64,000 nt of DNA from Amblyornis subalaris (GCA_018881555.1 JACAXG010000069.1:3147403-3211402), one strand, 5' to 3'. Shown: positions 40,391-52,983, counted from the stretch's first letter. The notes: generated by a model not told the origin, from the sequence alone. Numbers and translations are program-made.

Positions 40391-40432
40391 AAACTCCACC
40401 AGCTCTCTGGGCAACCTGTTCCACTGCTTCAT
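40391..40432 (-). mobile_element. Short CR1 3' UTR fragment, opposite strand
   Basis: CTCTGGGCAACCTGTTCCAC (about 40404-40423) is the inverse of the CR1 3' text GGAACAGGTTGCCCAGAGAG that every long copy here carries. It directly abuts the tail of the plus-strand copy, so two CR1s meet tail to tail. Its right edge is uncertain. Confidence 0.75.
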
Positions 40433-42567
40433 CACTAGACAGCCAAGCTGATATAGTTTGGCCTATATAAACTAAGCACTCACTCAGCTTACACAGGCAA
40501 GATTCTCTGAGTGGAAAAGTGCAAAGAAAGTAAATTGTCAAATATGATTCTGCAAATCGGTTTTACACACCACTTGGGCATTGAGTTCAGGATCCTAGAT
40601 AGAAGAAATTGGAGGAGGTCATCATTGAAGGATAATTAGATTAAAATACTCATGGATGTTTTCCTCCAGTTATCTCAGTTTCTGGAGGAGAATTCTTCAG
40701 CAGAGGACATTTTGTAGTGGCATAAATTATATCTGTTAACACAAGCCAAGAGCTTTATTTAGGCTGCTTATTTTCTTGTTCACTGCTCCAACCAATTTCC
40801 CAGAGAGTCTGCTAAAGTAGATACAGCATTAGAGGTTGAGTTGCAGCCATCCAAGGCATAGAACAGATACATATATTTGCTGGACATAATTACATGTGAG
40901 ATGTCTATTTTGTTTGGTCGGGGTGAATTATAGGTGGATATATTCATCACCTTGCTTGCTAACTTGTTGAAAATTAACGTAATGCAGATTCAGAAAAATA
41001 CCTCATAGTGTTCAAGAATACCAATATTAAGCTATGTTTTCATTTCCTGCTAGGTGAGAACATTTAAAGAAGCAACACATGTGATCCAGCACTGTTCAAT
41101 TCCATTTTTTTTTGGTTTTGTGTACATGAAGAGATCTATGCTGTTGACACTGTTTCTCCAGAGAAAGTCATTGAGAGGGGACTTGCCAGCTTTTCCAGCA
41201 TCTATTTGAAAGTAAACACAAATGTTTTCTGTTAGCAAATGCAGAAACGGATGGTAGAGGAAATGGAGTAATAAGAGTCTGAGAGCAGTCTGAAAGAGCT
41301 GTATCATTATATTAGCCATCTCAGATGTGATATCAGCCTTAACCAGAGTTCTGGGAAAGAGCTGGCAGGAAGGGAATGTGGAGGATAAAGACTGTGTTTT
41401 AAAGTATCCTAAAGAAACTAAGTTTTCCTGCAATTGTCCCATGAGGCTTAAATAATCTCCAGTCTCTCTTTCCTCAAAACAATAAAGTTTTGTATGAAAA
41501 AAATATACTGATACCACTCACATGTTTATCACAGTGTAATGGTTTGGCTCTGACCCAAAATGAACACCCCTTTCCTTAGTCATCTATAATTATAACCTTA
41601 GTCAAAGTAATTCTAAAAGAAAGGAAAACATACACTTTATTTGTGTACCAATTGGCCTGTCTTAAAGTAAAGTCAGTTTAAATTATACATATTTAATAGT
41701 ACTGGGGTTTTTTATCAAAAATTCCAGGAAAAAAAAAATTGTATGATGCCTGCCTATCATTTTGAAAGATAATGCTGACTTGATGCCAATAATAATCTAT
41801 ATTTTACTAATCTAGTGTAAGCATTATTTTATTAGCTTAAAACAGACTTCTTTTATGCTTGTTTCTTGTGTTTGCAAGAGATTTTTGATGTTCTTAATAG
41901 TTTGATCTTCTTATCTTCAAGCAGCTGAGATTCTAATAGATATAAAATATACCTGTATTATTATCATATAGAAAAATTAGCTATGAACAGCTAAATATTA
42001 TTAATTGCCATTTCTAGTTTTGATTTCAGCACAGATACTACAACCTATTGCAGAATAAATACAGCACAGCTACTAGTATTGTATAATAGAGAGCTGCCAA
42101 CTCCAATTTCTGTTACTTAAACTGATAACTGCTGTAGTCAGATATTCAATATGAATGTAAATTAAAACCTCTGTTGTGTCTGTTCGAAACAATGTGTGTG
42201 CGGTGTATATGCAATTCTGGCTAGCAAAGAGAAAAATCTCCCACACTGAATATGTCTTTAGAGCTTTATTCTACCTGTACTCAGTGCTTTTACCAAAGAA
42301 CAACTGAAGGTGGTTATCAGGGAGAGATGACCTAGAAGACATCATGAGAAAAGCTTAGACCAGTTTAGAAAAGTTTAACACCATATGGGCCAAAGCTCCT
42401 GAAGGACAGTTGTCACTCATTCTTCTTTCGCCAACCGTACTGCAGTAATGAGTACCCTTTTTTGCTAAGCACACTCAACAAGATTGCCTATGCTGTCTAG
42501 AGCCTGAAATATTGCTACAGACTACATGTTAAAACCCTGGAGTGCAGAGCTAGGAACTTAGGAAAAA

Positions 42568-42597
42568 CAGACTACTTCAGGTAGCTGAAGTAGTCTG
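42568..42597. repeat. Perfect inverted repeat, 13-bp arms, 4-nt loop
   Basis: The arms CAGACTACTTCAG and CTGAAGTAGTCTG are exact reverse complements around GTAG. The right arm overlaps a short direct repeat (CTGAAGTAGT / CTGAAGTAGC to 42604). The structure could extrude as a cruciform or fold in RNA; no function is implied. Confidence 0.9.
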
Positions 42598-45500
42598 AAG
42601 TAGCTTTGCAGCATCAAAGAACAGCATACGCTGTGTAACTAGATTTGTTCTCTTATGGGAAAATGTTGTGAAGCAGAGGATACTAGTGCAAGTATTTGGA
42701 TTTGAACCTGAGATGGTTTTGCTTATGATGTGTGGCACTTACAAATCATATTTGTTCTCAGCATCAGATGGTCTTCAGAAAGCATTAAAGATTCTTCTAA
42801 AAAAGAATCCTGGGGTAATGAAAATTTGTAAGAGCTCTTTTGTCTTCTGGCAGTATGTGTAAAATGCTCACCAGTCTCTAGGCAGGAATGTTTCTTTCCC
42901 CTCTTGTATGATGCCTCCACCTCCCACCTCCACACACAAAGGCAAACACAATCAACTTCTGCCTAAAATTATTGCAGAAAACCAGTTTCCCCTGATTGTC
43001 CACTTTTACACAAATTTCCGGTTCCTCATTTGCTTATGTTGAAGTATGTGTGTTTCTCACTCTTATTCAGAGCCTGGGCACTGCCTCAGTGTACTTTCCT
43101 GAGCTGTGGAGGCAGCTCAGGTAGGTTTATTGAAATTCTTCCTATGACAACCCTCTCTTTTGGTAAATATTTTTGCTACAAATCAAATAGACTGTATAGC
43201 AACTTTCTACTGAAGAACAGGAGCAGGTACCATCTCTGTGATAAACCTTGACTCTAAAGCCAGAAAAGCCATCTTCTTGCATGCTGTTTGGCATGGCTGA
43301 CTCAAGAGCTGCTACATACATGCAGGGTATTGATTGTTACATCTGTTTTTCCTCTGGATAATTGAAACTCCTGTTGGCTATAATCTTCACTTCCTGATGT
43401 GTTGCTTTTAGAAAGCAACATTATGTTTGTTCCCTATGTAAAACCAACTGTTCATGCAGTGAAACTATTCCCAGAAGCACATGCTGCAAAACTCATGAAG
43501 TACCCATGACAGAATACACATGGATGTAGGTCTCAGGCAGAATATTATTCTTTTCATTATTTCCAGCAGAAATGAAATCAAAAGGTGTAAACATACATGG
43601 AAAACAAGTTTTCTGCTTAGTTACACTCCAAGCTTTTTGATACCCGACATTTCAAACAAAATATAAAATATATGGCGCTTTTTTGTCATGTTTCTTCAGC
43701 TAACAAAAAAAAAAGGCCATCTGGGTCTAACAGATGACTTCCTTCTCCAGCTCAGTTCAAAGGAAGTCTTTGCACTATCTTCTTGCAAGCTATTAGAGCT
43801 CAGAGGTAAATGATGCCAAAAGACTAGTGCGTGAAAGTATATGTTTCTTCCACAAACACATTTTTTCTGCCCCTTTACTGATGCCTAGCACTGCAGCCCT
43901 GACCACCCTAAAAATACATATTTGAACAGTAGAGCTCTTGATGTAATGCTTTGCCTACGTGTCCTTAACCAGAGTGTTCACTGCTGTTGTTGGTTGACTG
44001 AACTTGTCATATATTTCAGTAGTTGTCATAGGGCTGGAATGATCTGGTACACTGGATGAATACAAAAAGCTTGACATTACCACATTCCTTATGTTTTTGC
44101 TTTACAAAGTTGATGGATGAGCAATTATGAAGGCAATCCTAGTGGCAAATTAGATTATCAGCCACAAATCTACATTTCATATTCTTGAAACTAGAGCCAT
44201 ATGACCTTGTTTTGTGTTTCTAGCCAGATGAGAATAATCATGTACTAAAATCTGAGGAAGGAGGTACTGCCTAAAATAAATCTTTCCTTCTGAGTGTACC
44301 TAAACCAAGAACATAAAGAATGGTTCATAAATTAGAAGAAATTGTAAACACAAACCATCAGGCCTTGCTAAAAGCTAACCAGAATATCTCAGTGGATAAT
44401 TTTAGAACTGTATGCCATAGAGACTTTTGTTTTCCTTCTGCTATGCAAAGCAAGTAGTGAGACTTTGATAAATATTAAAAAGTATAACATTCTCTAGAAT
44501 CTTGCATTTCCTTGAAGCAATATTTTTACTTGTAGTTATTTGAACGGCAAAATGCTGTCTGAAAAATTATAGCAGTTAAAGTTAGCAAATCCACAGGAAG
44601 ATTAAAATTTATTGCCAGCACAGCACTAATTCTTATTCCTCTGCATTTCATTACAGTTACCAGAAATATAGGAAGAAGCTTCTCATAGAATACAGTTCTA
44701 ATTGAATAATTACTTTCTCTTCTTCAGCAAGTATATAGACATATGCTGCTTTAGGAATAATTGTCTGCCGGTTTTGTACTTATTTGTAGATATCTGTCTT
44801 TTGATGGATCATATTATGCACCATTTTCAAAGAACATAATCTAATTAATTTCCTCATATATTCTTCTTCCAACTTTTGGTTTTTTCTCTTCCTAACACCC
44901 TAATCCCTAAGCAGCAACTATGATAAGATAAAAATATTATCTTATTTTACCAAAAAATAAAAGGAGACAAAGGGACTTCCTTAAAGCCAACAATGAGTCC
45001 GTGGTAAAGGCTAAAGGCAGAATCCAAACCTACTTTCAAACAAATTTCTGACCACACTCACACTACCTTAACAAGCGGCTTGGCATTTTGATTGCACTTA
45101 TGAGAATGTATGCAGATTAGACTTCATTAGGCAACTTAAAAACGAGAAACATGGAAGCTGACTATGCTGAGAGTTTCTCTGCATCGTGGCAGGGTAAGGG
45201 ATCCTTCCCTAAGGACTGTCTGTTACTCCTCCTTGCTGGAAAACACTGCTGCAGAGGAACAGCTAATGAAATTACTTGTGACCCATCATCGACTCTGGTT
45301 GGAAACTGGCCTGCTCCGTGAAATGCCCTAAAATGACACAATGGTTTCTGCCTTGAATATCTAGCTGTGCATTCTCTGGCCAGCTGCCGGAATTTTGCTC
45401 AGTACCTTATGCAGAAGTCAAGATGACAGAAGTGGGTTCATTTGCAAAACATTAATCCAACATATTCCATCTTTATCTACCTGCCTTTATGCTCTCATTT

Positions 45501-48500
45501 TCTGCACAGTTTGCAAGTTCCAGAGCACTTGGGACAGACTGTGCAAACAGACTGATTAATTCCCTTCCTGATTAATTCCTCCACACCCTCAGCTCTGCAT
45601 GCCAAATGAGCATAGGATTGCCAGGCACAGTGAGCTAAACCAAGATACTATGGCTGAACCTGCCCTTAGGTTCAGATGTTCATGTCCAGTTATTATTTTG
45701 GTGAGATGTACAATTTTGCTATGAGTAAAAGCAAGAGAAGGAAACAGACATTTGAAATATGAACATACCAAATAGATTAAGAGGCAGTTGCAGATAGTAG
45801 AGACAGGATGTGATGATTTCTCTGAAACAATGGAAATGCTCCACTTTAATGGAAATAAGGGTGACCTAGTGCTAGAGGCTACTGCCAGCTCCCTAGCATG
45901 ATCATGGACTGCATGTATAACAAGGAAGACAGGGAACTGTGGAATCATTTAACTTGGAAATAAGGAGTAAAATGCAGACAGACAATAAGTCATTAATCAT
46001 GTATGGAATCTGCCAACAACTCTACATCTTTACTCTGGTGAACAAATTACGAGCTGCTTTTAAAGACTCTGAATGATTATGAAGTTGATCTGACTTTTAA
46101 GGCTGACTTGGAGCTCCTTCCTTGGTTTTGATTTTCTGCCTAAGTTTTCAGAAGTGAGAGAAGGTGGATGCCTCTAACTGAAAGCTAATGAGATCTACAG
46201 GGGATCAGCATCTCACAGAATTACATCCTCACATTTGACCTCCAGAGGCTTATTCTTTGTATCTCTGATGAAATAGGACTGATGTCTGAGTAGGTCTGGT
46301 GATTGGTGTTTTAAGTACCTATGCAGAATAGAAAATCAAGCAATGATTCTTTTTATTCCTGAGTCATGCATAGCTAAGGGACCCAAAAATAGCTATTAGG
46401 TTGTTTCCTGCCACAACAGCCTCTTTTAACACAGCTGCAGAGTATTCATGGGAAGTACTTGATAAAAGCACCATGATATCATTAGCAGCAACTGTGTTTC
46501 TGTCTTGAAATGCTTATCAGATGAGAAAAAACAAGGAAAATTAAATTATATTAGATCTAGATGTGAATATGTTTGTTTCCTCATTCATTTTTGTATTTAG
46601 GGCTGAAAAATACACAAGGTGACAATATGCAGTTCTTTCAACTAACTCTTTCTTCTTTTCACCACCTTTTTTTACTTCAGTGTGTAGTTACTATAGGACA
46701 AACTTTAAAAATAAAATCTATTGAACTGTAGAAGAAATACTGAACGATACCAATATCTGCTGCTGTCATTTCCTTTAATTGCTGGAAGTTTTATGCTAAC
46801 ATCATACTGAGGGAAGACAGATAAGTCAGATGCAAAATGAACACAGCATCCTTAGAAATCTCACCGATTGTGTATATATCTGATAAAACTGATAAGATTC
46901 CTTCTTTAACCAACCAGCCTGTCATCACGAGTAGAAAAAAAAAAATCAGACTGCTTGGTTTGAGAGCCTAAACCCCATTGTTTATGGCTGCTGCTTCCCT
47001 TGGCCATTCTGCAGACCTTAAGCATATTAATTCATTACACAGCATTTGCTACTATGCTGTTTTAACAACCCTTTTGGCAGTGCACAAATTATGTGACAGG
47101 AGAAACTGTGTGAAAATTCCTACCAGAGTAACAGTCCCAGAACCCCTCTCTCTCAGTCATCTGATTGATCTGAGCTGTTGTCAGCACTGAGCCATCAATG
47201 TCATCCACAGACTATTCAGAATTGTAATGTGGCATATCACAGACCTGACAAAACTCTATTTTGTTGGCCATGTTTAAGAATTTCTCTGCTTTATAGAAAT
47301 TAATGTACACTCTCTTCTGCCATCAGAGCTTCCTCTTGTCTAGGACACATCTTGTAAATAATGGTATAGAAATGCACGCACAAGAACCATTCTTCTGACA
47401 TATAGAAAGCTTATGGTGGTGACATTTCACCATGTCTAGAAGTCCTGTTGCAAAAGCATTACATAAGCTAGACATTTGGTATGTCATTTAAATGTATTTT
47501 TAAATTTGACTATGCATGTACTGCTAGTAAATATCTCCACAGGCATATGCACAATACCAAGCATGCATTTTAGTTCCTATAGTTTCTATAATCTTTCATC
47601 ATGATCTGTCCATCATGATGAATATACATCACTTTGAACTCCTCTTGAATGGTTTGCACACTCTGAATATAGAGCCCTTTTTCAGGACACAACTGAGCAG
47701 ACATTTTTAAAATTTTTGAAGTTACAGTTGGTACCAAAATCTGTGCCAGAAGACATGGTACTGCCTCCTTCAGCTCCAGGCGGCATTTTCTGCCTTGCCT
47801 GAACAGGTCACTGGACATGTGCAGATATCACTGGACAGATGCATAGTGGTGTCAGTGCTCAGATTAGGTGGTGGTGAGTCAAGAGTTAGATATCTGTTTT
47901 TGTTCTTCAGCCCCAGGACACACAACATAGGGAGATGCCCTCAAAGGGAGAAGTGTGAAATGCCTGTTTGATCTCTCCAGATGTGCATGACCTTACTGCA
48001 GACAACACCATGGTACTATGCAATAGAAAATGAAAATCACAAGTTTTCCCTTTCTATACATCAATGAAACTATTGCATGTAGACTACGATGATGCAGGAA
48101 ATGTGATGGTGTATGTGGTGCTGTGACCCAGTAGCCATGGCAACAACAGTGCAAAGACAGATTACCCCAATGCTCATTTCCATCAACAGCAAAACTGTAG
48201 TGATTTATGCTGGTCTCTTATCCACAAAATGAAAAGCTGCATTTCAGTTCTATGTTACAGTTCTAGTGGTCGCAAAGTTTAACAGTGAATAGACTGACAG
48301 TTATCTTCTGTTCTGAGAATCAGAAGAAGAAAGAAAAAAAATCGCTGACAGGAACCGTTTGCTTGTCTTTCATTGTAATGCAGACCTGTCACATCTCATG
48401 TGACGAGCATCAGACTTGTTCTTTTAGCAACTGCTTTCTCATTCCCTACTGTGGCATCTCCAGTTCATGCATCAGCGGCGTGCTGTCATGTGGCCTGACG

Positions 48501-48917
48501 TGTGAGCCTGGTCTGTTGGGATTTTAAGGATTTGCAGAATCTGCCAAGGTCACAAACCCAAGCATCTCTTCAGCAGAGAAGCATCTTCATCTGTTGCAAA
48601 TACAACATGGTTTACCCCATGACAAGGTTCTACGTTCTTTATCTCTCTTCTACCCTGACAGGAAGTCCCCACAGATTTTTTTTCAATGGGTGTGTATCTG
48701 AAATCTGTGCTTGACACAGATCTTGTCTTGTTTCAGTGCCACATCCACTATCAATTTCTAGCTTAATTTCAAAACTGTATTTTGTTAATTTATGCTTGAC
48801 CTTTTGGTGAAATAATGTTTAAAACTGGAAAAAAACCCCCACATTCCTGCAATCTTTAATCACCATTTTCTTGCTCTCTACATTTCCTATTTACCTAGTC
48901 AAAAGATCTCGTACTTG

Positions 48918-48934
48918 TTTTTTTTTTTTTTTTT
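48918..48934. repeat. T17 homopolymer
   Basis: A run of 17 T followed by AAGAAATATTTAAAG. It could be the inverted poly-A end of an old retrocopy, but no parent sequence is recognisable. Confidence 0.85.
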
Positions 48935-50507
48935 AAGAAATATTTAAAGAAGGCATACCTTTACATTTTACAGTCACAAGTCAGATTTGAAAACATGACA
49001 GACTGTGTCATGGTGAACAACCTTTTGCTTAGTGAAAGACTCGTGACTCCCTTTTTTTTTTCTGCTTTCTGCATCCAAAGTCCAATCCCAGGATAAGTCA
49101 AATGGCATGCTAGAGTAAAAGAAATACTGTTTTCTAAAAGGTCAGGGGAAAAAAGAAAGTTATTTGACATTATGGAAGAAAATATGAGAGAAAACATTGT
49201 TAGGAGGTATAGATCTTTCAAAATGGCTAGAATTTTGTAGCTAGTGAGAACCTTTATTTTCTTAAATCAAAAATTGAAAGGATTTGTATGCTGATCTAAG
49301 AATTACAAGAAAGGAACTATGATCATTAGTTAACTGTCTTTGCCTTATCATTCTCTGTAGTAACTCAGATTTCTTCTACTTACTTACTTTTTAATTTTAC
49401 AGTACAGGCTACACTTTGAAAGTTTTGAAAGCACAGAAAATATTTGCTCACAATACATGTACTGAACTTGTGAAGTTATATTGCATTTGTGTTATCTTTA
49501 CTTATGTAGACCTCTAGTGCAAAACTGAGAAACAGCTTTGTTAATGTCTCCATCATTCCAGAATTCACACATCAGAAACAACTCACTTGGTTATAAACCA
49601 GCTGCCTCCTGGTGCCTTCATTAATACAAGTTTTCTTACATTTCATATGCAGCTCTGAAAGTTATTATCTTCTGCGTGCTGTAGAATTAGTGTTTTGGGC
49701 AAAAGCCAAACTGTGTTACAAAGATTGAAAAGTTTCCAAAAATCATACTTTTCTACATCTCCATAAATCAGATTGACTGTATGAACTATCTCTTGGGCAG
49801 CATGTTCATTCTAGGTTGCTTTTGTGATGACTTATGCTATTTGAATGACTATTTGCTGTCACCTAAGGAGAATTAATATTTCTCTTATTTACTTTAGTTT
49901 CAACTAGCAAATAATAACCAACTTGTTCTGTGAATCCCATGATCCAGTATTTGGTATGAAAAAAAAACCAAAACAGTTCTGAGTGTTAGCAAATTAAAAG
50001 GAGGTAGTATAATCAATACAGCTGAAAATCTGAACTTGTTCATGACTGCTTCTCTGATGTTTCTACTACTTCTGGTTAAAATAATTAGATATTTTACTAA
50101 ACTCTATCCCCTGTATGTTAACACCTGGAAAATACTTAATTCACAGTAATTATGGTTAAAAGGCACCTTCAAGTACACCATGTTCCAAAAATGTTAATGT
50201 ATTGTGACCCAGTGATTAGTAATCAGCAGAAACTCCTGCCTCATGAACACAGTGCTCTGTGGACAAGGGTATCATCACAGCAGGCCACTGCACTACGAGG
50301 CTTGAAGTACAAAAGCTTACTTGTGTCTAGCACTATATTATTTCATTATGGTCCATTTCTTTCCAATATCATCTTCAAAGGCCTCTGAAGAAGACAGAAG
50401 GAAAAGGATGAAGTTTCTGCCAGACAACAAATAATAGGCAAAAACTGAGTAATAAAAAACTACCCCAGTATCATCTCTTCAACCAACACACAATGCAAAA
50501 TAAAAAG

Positions 50508-50632
50508 ACCAGGCTGGATGGAGCTCTGAGCAGCCTGGTCTAGTGGGTGACCTCTCGGCCCATGCCAGGGGAGTTGGAACTAGATGATGTTTAAGGTCCC
50601 TTCCAACACAAACCACTCTATGATTCCATGAA
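50508..50632 (+). mobile_element. CR1 LINE 3' terminal fragment
   Basis: A 125-bp copy of the last part of CR1: AGGCTGGATGGAGCTCTGAG, CAGCCTGGTCTAGTGGG, GGAACTAGATGATG, CCCTTCCAAC and the closing CTCTATGATTCCATG. Severe 5' truncation is the usual outcome of CR1 insertion. Confidence 0.93.
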
Positions 50633-51945
50633 ATCATTGTTAATTATGCATTTTTATGCCTTTGAAAATTAAAGAAAGAAACAGAAAAATATTGTTTATA
50701 CAGATATGCTGTTAGTGTTAAGATTTTCAGTAGAAAAAAAAGAAATCTCATGCTCTACAGAAGGACATAGCACAATGTAAAAGTAACACAGCTTTATTGA
50801 TAGGTTCCTGTATGGAGGTTTTAGGTGAGAGACTGCTTCAATACTTCAATCCTAAGATAAATGCAAATATAATTAAAAGATGTGGAACATCTTTGTCTTG
50901 GGATAAATTTGGGAACTTGGCATCATTTAAGTCTTTTAATTTCTAAATCTGCAGTAAATCTACTTTAAAAGTTTAACAGAATAATAAATCCATAGTATCT
51001 ATTTTCTAAATTCTATAATCAAACACTTCTCTAAATACTTGAATCTACTGTTTCAGATATCTATCCAGCTATGATTTAAAATGACATTTCAAAATGAGAA
51101 ATGTTTTATGGACAGCTATAGTTTAATATATTCAGGATTATGTGATATATTTATAACACTTTCTAAAAATAAAATCCCATAAACCCAAGCCTTCATAGGA
51201 GAAAGAAGCTCTCTGTTTTTTCCCTAACTGCAATTGATAACACATATAATGTGTTTTCAGAGGGAAATGGGTTGTCACTCATGATTTTTGGTAGGTATTC
51301 ACCTAAAATCAATCGTAAGAATAAGCTGCATGCATTAAAAACCCCAAAAATGCATGATGTCTTTAAAAAATACTCATTTATTTCCTATTTTCATATTATA
51401 ACAAGATAGGTATAAATTGCTGCAAATGAAAGAAAAAACTTGCAGAGCTAGAATGAAATTTCTTCGGGCATACACTTTAATCTATATTCATGTCTCTATT
51501 ACACAATTTGCTCATGTCACAGCTCCTATGGGTGCTTCACTTTACGCAATGTACACTACTTCTGTAGAAGTGGATAGTGCACAGGGTTAACTAATGTTTC
51601 CATGCGCCTCAGCCACCACTGCTGCCTTCTCCTGCCCATTCCTCTGCCTGGGATGTGTCCAGCCCTCAAGCCTTGGGCAGACATCTCCAGAGTGAGTCAC
51701 CCACGGCTCATCTTCATCCTTTCATCAGAGCAGAACATACCACATCTTTAATCTCGCTCCAACAGCCTCCATACCCTTTTGTACCCTCTACGGACCTGTA
51801 TTTGGGCCCATGGTAAGTGTGGGCTCTGCATTATAGGATGGGGTTATGCAAAAAGTGCTGAGAGATATTTCAAACAGCTTCTTGAATGATAAAAACCACC
51901 ACCTCGTAATGACATCAGTACGGACATCAAAAATGACCGCCACCA
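50633..51945. other. Intergenic DNA approaching the RAB3C CpG island
   Basis: AT-rich, with no gene or interspersed repeat recognised. GC content and CpG rise sharply from about 51950. Confidence 0.55.
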
Positions 51946-52218
51946 CCCAGAAGCAACGTCCCCACGGGGCTCCGGCCGTAGCCCAGCATCACGGCCCGGC
52001 GCTGCCCGCCTCTGTTTGCCAGCGACCGGGGAAAAGCCAAGCGAGACGAGAGGAAGCAGGACAGTGGGGCGCGATGAGGAGGCAGTGTAGGGACTGTTAC
52101 TGTGCACCGCCAGGACACTGACCAGCAGTCCCCAGGCTGAAGGGCGCTCGGCCTCACCCAGCCCCGTGGGGCACGGGGCGCGGCCGCGGGAACAGGACCG
52201 GCCCGAATGCGGGAGGAG

Positions 52219-52314
52219 GATAAAGGGGCGGAAGCGGGGATAAAGGGCCGGGAGCCGGATAAAGGGCCGGGAGCCGGCTAAAGGGCCGGGAGCCAGATAA
52301 AGGGCCGGGAGCGG
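52219..52314. repeat. 19-bp minisatellite, 5 units
   Basis: Five units of GATAAAGGGCCGGGAGCCG type start at 52219, 52239, 52258, 52277 and 52296 (spacing 20, 19, 19, 19). The first unit is diverged and the fourth has GCTAAAG. Four units carry GATAAAG, a possible GATA-factor core. It lies about 650-740 bp upstream of the RAB3C start codon. Confidence 0.93.
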
Positions 52315-52725
52315 CGCCGCGGCGCAGATGCCTGCCGGCCCGCCTCCTCCCTCCCCCCGCCCGCAGAGGGCGCTGTGCAGCGCCGGGCCCGGGCCCGGGT
52401 GTGCCCTCCCCGCTGCACCGAGCGGCTCCCGCAGCCCCCCGAAGGCCGCCCGCGCTTCCTGGCCCGGCGCGGCTCCTCCGTGCTGCGAACGGTCGGGCCC
52501 AGAGGGCAGCGCACCCGCCGAGCCGGCAGGGCCGGCTCCGCCCGCTCCGTCTCCCCTCTCCGCCGCAGCACGGGCACAGCGCGCCGCACCCCCCGCCCCG
52601 CCACGGCTCCCCCGCTGCCCGGCTCCGCCGCCCTCTGCGGCTCCGAGACGGGATCGCCGAGCCCCGCGCTCGCCCCGCCGCCGCGCTGCCCGCTCCGCCC
52701 CCGCCCGCGCCCGGCCTGGCGCCGA

Positions 52726-52804
52726 GCACCCCGGGAGCTGTAGTCCCTTCTCCCCGCGCCGCGGGCGGGGGCGCCGGGCAGGGGGACTACGACTCCCGGG
52801 GTGC
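52726..52804. promoter_or_regulatory. Inverted pair of ZNF143/THAP11-like motifs
   Basis: Two 22-bp arms, 52726-52747 read on the minus strand and 52783-52804 read on the plus strand, match at 20 of 22 positions. Both read GGGACTAC, two variable bases, CTCCCGGGGTGC. This resembles the known ZNF143/THAP11 (SBS) motif ACTACAATTCCCAGCATGC at the ACTAC, TCCC and TGC cores. The spacer is 35 bp. The factor assignment follows from motif knowledge; occupancy is not shown. Confidence 0.75.
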
Positions 52805-52841
52805 GCGGGAGGGACGGAGGGGCGGGCCGCGGGCGGAGCGG

Positions 52842-52859
52842 GGACAGCTCCGGTGCTGA
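52842..52859. promoter_or_regulatory. Apposed REST/NRSF-like half-sites (tentative)
   Basis: GGACAGCTCC is immediately followed by GGTGCTGA. The canonical RE1 element combines TTCAGCACC with GGACAGCGCC; here both cores are present but the first is inverted and follows the second. RAB3C is a neuronal gene, so REST control would make sense, but the arrangement is non-canonical and could be chance. Confidence 0.35.
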
Positions 52860-52889
52860 TCGCGACGCGGGTTTGCCGGCAGAGCCCGG

Positions 52890-52906
52890 GCGGCGGCGGC
52901 GGCGGC
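52890..52906 (+). repeat. CGG trinucleotide run upstream of the RAB3C ATG
   Basis: About five and a half CGG/GGC units lie some 55-70 bases before the start codon, probably in the 5' UTR. The length is short. Confidence 0.85.
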
Positions 52907-52959
52907 TGTCGGCGTGCGGCAGCGAGCGGCAGCGGGCGGGCGCGGGGCTGCGCCCGGCG

Positions 52960-52983
52960 ATGAGGCACGAGGCGCCCATGCAG
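52960..52983 (+). CDS. RAB3C: RAB3C coding exon 1 (8 codons)
   Basis: The ATG at 52960 (G at -3) opens MRHEAPMQ and stops at a splice donor, CAG followed by GTCGGT at 52984. Joined in phase 0 to 62930 it reads [19 protein letters not shown], the N-terminus characteristic of RAB3C and absent from RAB3A, B and D. This makes the paralogue call firm. RAB3C is a brain-enriched small GTPase on synaptic and secretory vesicles that regulates Ca2+-triggered exocytosis through RIM/rabphilin effectors. The exon is too short to be found by open-frame length, and the frame continuing past 52983 is intronic. Confidence 0.95.

Larger units (their letters stand above)
40446..50507. other. Intergenic DNA, no gene recognised
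   Basis: 10 kb of AT-rich sequence. Open frames of 155 codons (41050-41517, minus) and 119 codons (45589-45948, minus) lack recognisable domains and fit chance expectation for this length and composition. It contains a 30-bp perfect hairpin at 42568-42597 and a T17 run at 48918-48934. No interspersed repeat was recognised. Confidence 0.55.

Noticed and set aside
41050..41517. 155-codon open frame (-) with a hydrophobic stretch
   Set aside because: No recognisable family. The hydrophobic Leu-rich segment is central, not the N-terminal membrane helix expected of GAPT. Chance is the simpler explanation.
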